NCBI GenBank assembly: GCA_035048485.1
Contig: CM068586.1
Span: 28,662,349 to 28,726,348 of the forward strand
DNA from: Pteria penguin
Taxonomy: Eukaryota > Mollusca > Bivalvia > Pterioida > Pteriidae
Direction: 5' to 3'
DNA length: 64,000 bases
This document shows positions 58,401-64,000 of the stretch, piece by piece; within the stretch, counting starts at the first letter, position 1, and every line of letters begins with the position of its first letter. The position numbers and the translations under genes were made by a program. The notes under the pieces are model-generated. The model saw only the letters and a list, made by a program, of their open reading frames with translations. It did no database searches and had not been told where the DNA came from.

Positions 58401-61400
58401 ATAAAAGCAATATTGCATCTTAGTGTATCTTTGTTCAACAAATGTGATATAACTTATACACACTGTATCATAGCCTAAAATATTGTATTGAAATATCCAA
58501 GTCTGAGTAAAAGTGTTCTTCTTCTGCAGAGAGTACTTGCAACATTTCCAGAATTACCCCCACTCCCTGATCGTTAAATTTCTTGGCTTATATTCAATAG
58601 AGGGTGCAGGCCAACCTAAGGTAATTTTTTAAAAACTCTGTGAAACAGCAAAAGTTATTGCTTGATTAATTTCATCCATGAAATGTTAGTCAATGAATAA
58701 CTATCATGTTATTTCCATGTTTTTTTATAAATAAATTATGGTATATTTCATTCATGAAAATTTATTGATAAATGAATAGCTACTATAGCATTGTCTCAGT
58801 GAGTTTTATTTATCATAATTAATATTTTTCTTTAGTTTGATGTGGAGTATAGGTCAAGGTATAGAGTGTTAAAATGGGGGTATTTCATATAGGCCAAAAA
58901 ATCTGTATAAGTTGATACAAAGACATTAATATAAGAGTAGTATGAATGTCTCCATGGATGGAGAGCTACTTGTATAATCATTTAATGTACCAGGTTCATC
59001 CACATAAAACAGCTCACTGGGAGTGAAATAAATTTGCCAGTAAATGCTAGAAATTTTAAATCTAACGGCGTTCCTTGCGATAACATCTTCTTTGTTTTGC
59101 AATTGAACAAAAAAATTTAAGCCAATGCCAATGTAAGCGTTAACAGTGTATTTTTCAATACCTGTGGTTTATATACCGGTAGCACAATTTTCCCACTATA
59201 TTTATTATCAACATGGAAGGGACAAAAGATTGTTCTTTAAATCCATTTTTGTGAAAGCCGATGTGGTCCAGTGGATGAAGTGCTCATTTTGTGACTAAGA
59301 GGTTCTAGGTTTGATTCCCGCCATGGGTATGACAGTGTTCTATTTTTAGGATGGGACAGTAAAAACAGAGGTCCCATGTCAGGGTTAGGTGGCATATAAA
59401 AGATCCTTCACTACTTCGGATGGGTCCCTTGCAAAGGTATAAATTTCAATGCAGTGCACTAGGTAGATGCCTTCACCATATACGTGAAATAATCATGGAG
59501 TGATGTAAAACAATAATCTAACCATTAATCAATTTCGTGAAAATTGAATTTTGACAATGTGCACAATTACCGGCCATCTTGCATATTCAATTGGAGATGC
59601 ACATTGATGAAAGTAACTTCATATACTATATAATACTATGTAAGTTATTTAATTTGCCTGTAACAGTCAATGATCAGGAGGCATTGTTAGACCATTGAGC
59701 AAGTATTTTGGTATTTTGGTATTATGTATAAACTGAAGAGTACATGTTCACTGGCTTAATCAATTTTATCTTTATTTTCTACACACTCAAACTCCATTAC
59801 AATGTAAGATTATATGAGGTATAATCATGCAGTAAAGACAGACTTCTTTCATTATTGATCATGATGGATTTGTCTGCAACATATATCAAACATCAAGATC
59901 TATATACCAATTTCATGCTCAACTTACTTCTTTCAAGTATACACCAATTTCATGCTCAATTGATTCTCAAAGCACATGCTGAAAGTTTAATAACCATATC
60001 AGTTGGATGTCCTAGTACAAATATACTTTCAAAGACTGCTGAAAGTCGTACTACTTTAAATTGTATATTAATTGCTCACCTTAAAACTCACACAATCTAT
60101 TTCATTAGTACAGAGTAACAAAGATAGAATACATACTAGTGTCTAATTTGAGCTATATTTTGATCAAAGCAACTAATGCATAGATTCAGGGGTCCTGTAG
60201 TCCAAACGCTACTTTATACCATAAACTATTGTGACCAAGTATTTAACACAAAAACAAAATTGTATGTCTGTTTGTACCTTTATGAGTTCTTTTATTTCTC
60301 TGGCTTATGTAAGATTTGAACAACACAGAAAACTATTCAGTGATCCGAACACTTTAATGAAAAAATTAACACCTAAATTCGGCAGTACCAAATCTTTGTT
60401 TAATGAATGTATGTGAAAATCTTTGTACATACAACTGAATTCAAAATTTTTGCGACCCTTAGTGATGAAGCAATACTGTTGTTTGCTAACTTTTCAAATT
60501 CTGCCATGTGGTCACTTAAAAGTTAGAAGAATTTGAAAGTTAGCAAATGACAATGTTATAATATTGAGAACTGGTGCATGAATGTGGAATAATATTGTTG
60601 CTTAAACAACAAAGGATGCTCTTTCGCATTCACAAACTTATTAATGACCTGTGCAACATCCACTTCTTTGTTCCCATGAATGAGCATCATGGAAATTGAG
60701 GATGTCATTAATCTGTGTGTGTTCTTTTTTGTGAAAATCATGTGTATGCTTGAGCATACACACATATAAGGTAGTCGCTGCTACCGTTTTATCAAAAAAC
60801 ACTTGCAACGTATAATCCAATAAATGAACAATGACATATCAGCAGCTGACACATTTTTTTATTTAACAAAAATATGAGACAACCTCAAATTTGGCTTCTA
60901 TACCATTCTTCACCAATGCAAAGTCGAGTGCTTTGAGATCTGACGTCATACTGTATACACAATTGGTGAAATGGAGAATCTTGCCATGTTCTCAGTTAAA
61001 TGGTGGCTAGCAGAGGTTATAGATCTTATTTGGAAAAGATATTGCTATGATCGAGTAAATTAGATGTTCATTTATTGGATTATAGGTTGCACATTTGCTG
61101 TGCAAAAATTTATTAGTACATCCTATTACCAGCTGGTATCGCTGAAATTCCAAGTTTTGATGATGAACAAAATCTCTCAGACTTTCTCCCACAAACTGCT
61201 GATATCAAAAGTGGGAGAACGGCAGATAATCTCGGACTACCTAGAATACTAGTTTTCCAACAGAGGTTCATCACACTTGATATTCATTATGATGTGAAGA
61301 TGAACCATATGAATTTTTATGGTCAATTATAAAAGGAAAAGTCATACAAGGAGATGCTTTTCTTTGTAATCAGCTTTTGTTTAAAGTAGACATATTTCAT

Positions 61401-63561
61401 TCCTTTAGTCTCCACTTTTCAGTTTGAAGTCTTGCCATTGATATATCCTTTTCGTGCTTTTAGATTAAAAAATTTAGAGATCTAGGGATTGACTTGTAAA
61501 TGACTCTTGTAACAATTTTAGCAAAAATAAATATTAGAACATATGTATGTGTTATAATTTTGTGCACCAAATGCGGATTTTGACAATTTGTCTCTTCAGT
61601 GATGCTCATGGCCGATTGATTGGAATTTTAAGAATATATAAGTTTTTGAAAAGCAGAGTTAAAGTCAAAGTGGCCGTAAAAGTGAGCCAAAGAATCAATC
61701 TAACAATTAAGTTACTTTGCATTAATTATCTATATCTAAGCTTACATGATACAATCCATACATACTTACATGTCGGCAAAAAATGACTGTTAATAGAGGA
61801 ATATCTATGATGTTAGAAATAATATATACATAATACACCTTTTATTATGTTTGACGGTGTACTATAGGAAAGAGAAGACTCTAAAAATAAAACAAAATTT
61901 AAATAGTAACATTATCAAAATAGTCTCTGTTTGTACATCACGTCTGATTATTACAACGAAGCAGGTATCTATTAGGAATTTGAAAAGAAATATCAAAATT
62001 TGGTTAACATACATATGGAACTTTGCATATCTGAATCTCAAAAACTTACCAAATAAATAAACTTCAGCTACATGTATGTCCTAATTACTTATATATATAG
62101 ATATAGAATAATCCAGTAATATGCAATTAATGTTCAAGTTTGGTTAGGAATCCATTGCATGATTATCAGAATAATAATTAGCCATATGTGTCAGTTTGAA
62201 CATCATCATTACGGGAAGTCGGTTGTCTTAGTAATTGAATAGGAAATTTCTTTACTCCCATACTTTTGAATTCCATTCAGAATATTGGAATTTTTGGTAA
62301 ATTGTACATAAATTTTTTAGAAGTACTTCCTGTCCATGCAGAATGTGTTTTTTCCTCCAGAGAGAATAGAAAATAGATATGATATAAAAGGCTGTCTAGG
62401 AGGGCGCTACCAGAAGGTGAGGGCTGATATCATGAGTTGAGATTGATAACAATGTGAATTGAAATAAATTATTGAAAGGCTTTTCTAGAATGGCTTCAGC
62501 ATGCAGTGAATTACTGTTCCTTTACTTGTTAATGTGAAATATTTAACCCAAGATCTCAGACCCTTGAGGATATCAGGTGAGCTAGAATTAAGAATGCCAG
62601 GCCCCCATTTTATTATCATTATTCACCTCAAGAGATTTTATCATACAAACAAACTGAAAGGTTGGCAGAGTTATATCTTTCCTGAGCCCTACAACGCCGT
62701 ACCAGAAAATGAATTAACAATTCCAACATTTTGGTTTTTGTACAAGTAAGTTTCATCAGTCATAATGACTGATAATTTCTAGTGCAAATAATAATTCCTG
62801 CATTCCTGTCAGTTTGTGGTTTGTAAGAAATCAATCAGATTGCTTGAAGCAGTCATACATGTAAAAAGAATTAAGAGGCTATGTAGGAGGTACGAGTATT
62901 ATCAACTGCACAGTATCGGAATATCATATCGTAGAATATTAAATGACTATGTAAAGTACATTTAATGGCTGCCTTGGTGGCTAATTGAGCTGTGAGGTGC
63001 AATTCCTCTGGAACTTAACAGAGTTTCTCCGCTCTGTCAACTCTGCATTCAGCATCCAGGCAGAGTAGACTGAAGTGTATGCATGATCCAAGCATCATTT
63101 TTTCTATACGAAGAATCCAGATATAAGTCTTAGACTTTGTCTAACATTTTGGACTACAGTCGGGGAGGATTGGTGGGTTGATTGGGGCTTTATGTCACAA
63201 TTACTTTCAACGACTTTCTGTAGCATCCTGACATGTAACAGTGGGAAGGTCCATCAGCTTACCTACTAAGCTCAGAGAGGCCACTGCAAGGTTTTTTGGG
63301 GGAAAGTACTCCATTTTCACAATACTTGATACTGGTCACCTTCATATAAGTGAAATATACTAGAATGGCTGCATAAACCACATGAAATAAATACTAATGA
63401 TACTTGAATATCTATTGATTATTCTTGAATATTTTTTTACCTTGCAGTAAAATATTTGCCTAAACTTAAATGCTTATTTTTCCAGCCACCATCAACTGAT
63501 CATTCTGAAGTGATAACGATCTTAAAAGACAAAAATTTTCAGAATCTGAAAATAGATCTAG
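55476..63561 (+). CDS. PIP5KL1: PIP5KL1-like phosphatidylinositol phosphate kinase family protein, 3' partial
   Basis: Exons with agreeing phases: 55476-55664, 55894-56046, 56126-56191, 57706-57863, 58257-58325, 58530-58620, 62321-62416, 63486-63561; about 299 residues, with the rest beyond the window. From exon 4 on it follows the PIP kinase fold: DHLPYLEFISNSKSGQHFYL, QFILKTDKK (ATP-site Lys), YLQHFQNYPHSLIVKFLGLY, YFLSMQNVFFPPERIENRYD, DIKGC. These match human PIP5KL1 better than types I-III (its STSKS, QHLQRHPHSLL, RISERYDIKGC). Type I kinases have GSLFY in the glycine loop and RFDLKGS; here they are changed. Vertebrate PIP5KL1 is thought to have weak or no kinase activity and to regulate type I PIP5Ks. 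The start is the first ATG of a basic N-terminal exon (WRRIWKRWRRKG); an earlier 5' exon is possible. Confidence 0.85.
56230..56660. repeat. 'gaccttgaca' interspersed repeat in the PIP5KL1-like gene
   Basis: Two units with 'ttgaccttgaca', 'taaagtcatttt', 'agccgtatctt', 'gagatactgg' and 'ataccatg/ataccttgtgacc', the style of the other mollusc-type repeats here. A short (TATC)n lies at 56480-56492. Confidence 0.55.
57376..57543 (+). repeat. tRNA-derived SINE, second family
   Basis: A box 'tgttgtagtggttaagcgct', B box 'caggttcgattacc', then a short body ending 'aaagcgacgtaaatcacc' and a tail 'aatcaaccaaccaac'. The B box is well kept. A reversed remnant of the same tail is at 63165-63235. Confidence 0.8.
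59251..59535 (+). repeat. tRNA-derived SINE in the large PIP5KL1-like intron
   Basis: Head 'gtggtccagtggatgaagtg' and 'aggtttgattcccgcc' (B box), body 'gtgttctatttttaggatgg', 'taaaagatccttcactactt', 'acgtgaaataatcatggagt', tail 'taaccattaatcaat'. Same family as 20521. Confidence 0.85.
60481..60550. repeat. Inverted repeat (hairpin) with about 20-bp arms
   Basis: 'tttgctaacttttcaaattct' and 'agaatttgaaagttagcaaa' are complementary apart from one missing base, around a loop of about 30 nt. Confidence 0.75.
60804..61091. mobile_element. Possible small TIR element
   Basis: 'tataatccaataaatgaaca' at 60811-60830 and its exact complement at 61065-61084 form inverted ends, with further pairing 'tgcaac' outside. 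Interior is about 230 nt with no coding potential. No target duplication identified. Confidence 0.5.
63165..63235 (-). repeat. SINE remnant, second family, reversed
   Basis: On the minus strand 'gttgaaagtaattgtgacat' and 'aaagccccaatcaacccacc' match the tail of the SINE at 57376-57543. Confidence 0.45.
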
Positions 63562-64000
63562 GTAAAGTATCTCATATAGAGATTAGAGAAGGAATACTTT
63601 GTACAGCAATAATTTTCTAATATGATTATCATAACTATAGATCTAATAAGTTTACTTCCTGTACTCTGTGTAAAATAACCCTTATCAAGCTAAACTGTGA
63701 TGAGTAAGTGACTAAACTGTTTAACTCAAAGTTGGAAATCTATGGACTTGAACATTGATAGTCTAATAATGATATCAGGTGCAAGTCTAAAGGTTAGGAT
63801 ATGAGGCTGTGTCAAAAATAGGCTTGGCATGATGAAAGACTTATTTTTGTCCAAAGCAAGGAAGTTTTGTATGGGGTCTAAATTTGAATTATGCACAAGG
63901 AATACAGCTATTATATATGAGAAAAATTCCTGAAATTTTGGTGTTTAAAGATAATTGTTAAACACAGTATATTCCTGTTTATAGAGAATTCATGTTTGGT

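Noticed and set aside
62534..62749. 71-codon frame as a PIP5KL1-like exon
   Set aside because: The peptide does not fit the kinase fold between the exons at 62321 and 63486, which join in phase without it.

Overview
The window looks like nuclear DNA of a lophotrochozoan animal, most likely a bivalve mollusc. The genes are AT-rich, intron-rich animal genes with GT-AG introns. The introns are packed with repeats rich in 'gaccttgacc' strings, 'tgcccctgtattgatagatc' elements and tRNA-derived SINEs, a mix I associate with bivalve genomes. No bacterial, plasmid or viral genome features were seen. Species cannot be named from the sequence.

Layout: (1) 652-10745, plus strand: RPAP2/Rtr1-type RNA polymerase II CTD phosphatase, lacking its 5' exon(s). 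(2) 16186-37692, minus strand: a complete 11-exon WDR47 (nemitin) gene, LisH-CTLH-linker-WD40, convergent with RPAP2. (3) 43068-52308, minus strand: a complete 6-coding-exon HENMT1, the piRNA 3'-end 2'-O-methyltransferase. (4) 55476-63561 and beyond, plus strand: the 5' part of a PIP5KL1-like phosphatidylinositol phosphate kinase family gene, divergent from HENMT1 and cut by the window edge. All exon calls come from conserved residues plus splice sites whose phases agree.

The most interesting object is a nearly intact, full-length L1/Tx1-type LINE (23240-30055, plus strand). It lies antisense inside a WDR47 intron, is flanked by a perfect 16-bp target-site duplication and ends in 50 A residues. 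Its ORF1 protein carries a C-terminal IMPACT (UPF0029/YIH1) domain, normally a host regulator of the GCN2 stress kinase pathway, behind a coiled coil and an L1-ORF1-like RNA-binding region. ORF2 (endonuclease, reverse transcriptase, CCHC knuckle) is broken by a single frame change in a run of seven A residues.

Other accessory structure: a duplicated, in-frame 51-nt cassette exon in WDR47; a three-unit 386-bp tandem array built around a tRNA-like SINE, ending in an inverted unit; a 1.1-kb TIR element (two copies) in and beside HENMT1; a pogo-like TIR element; roughly 145-bp and 26-bp tandem arrays; several near-perfect palindromes; and a 43-bp G tract. The four host genes act in different processes (transcription, cytoskeleton/cilia, piRNA stabilisation, phosphoinositide signalling) and do not form a functional unit, though WDR47 and HENMT1 are also on the same chromosome arm in human.
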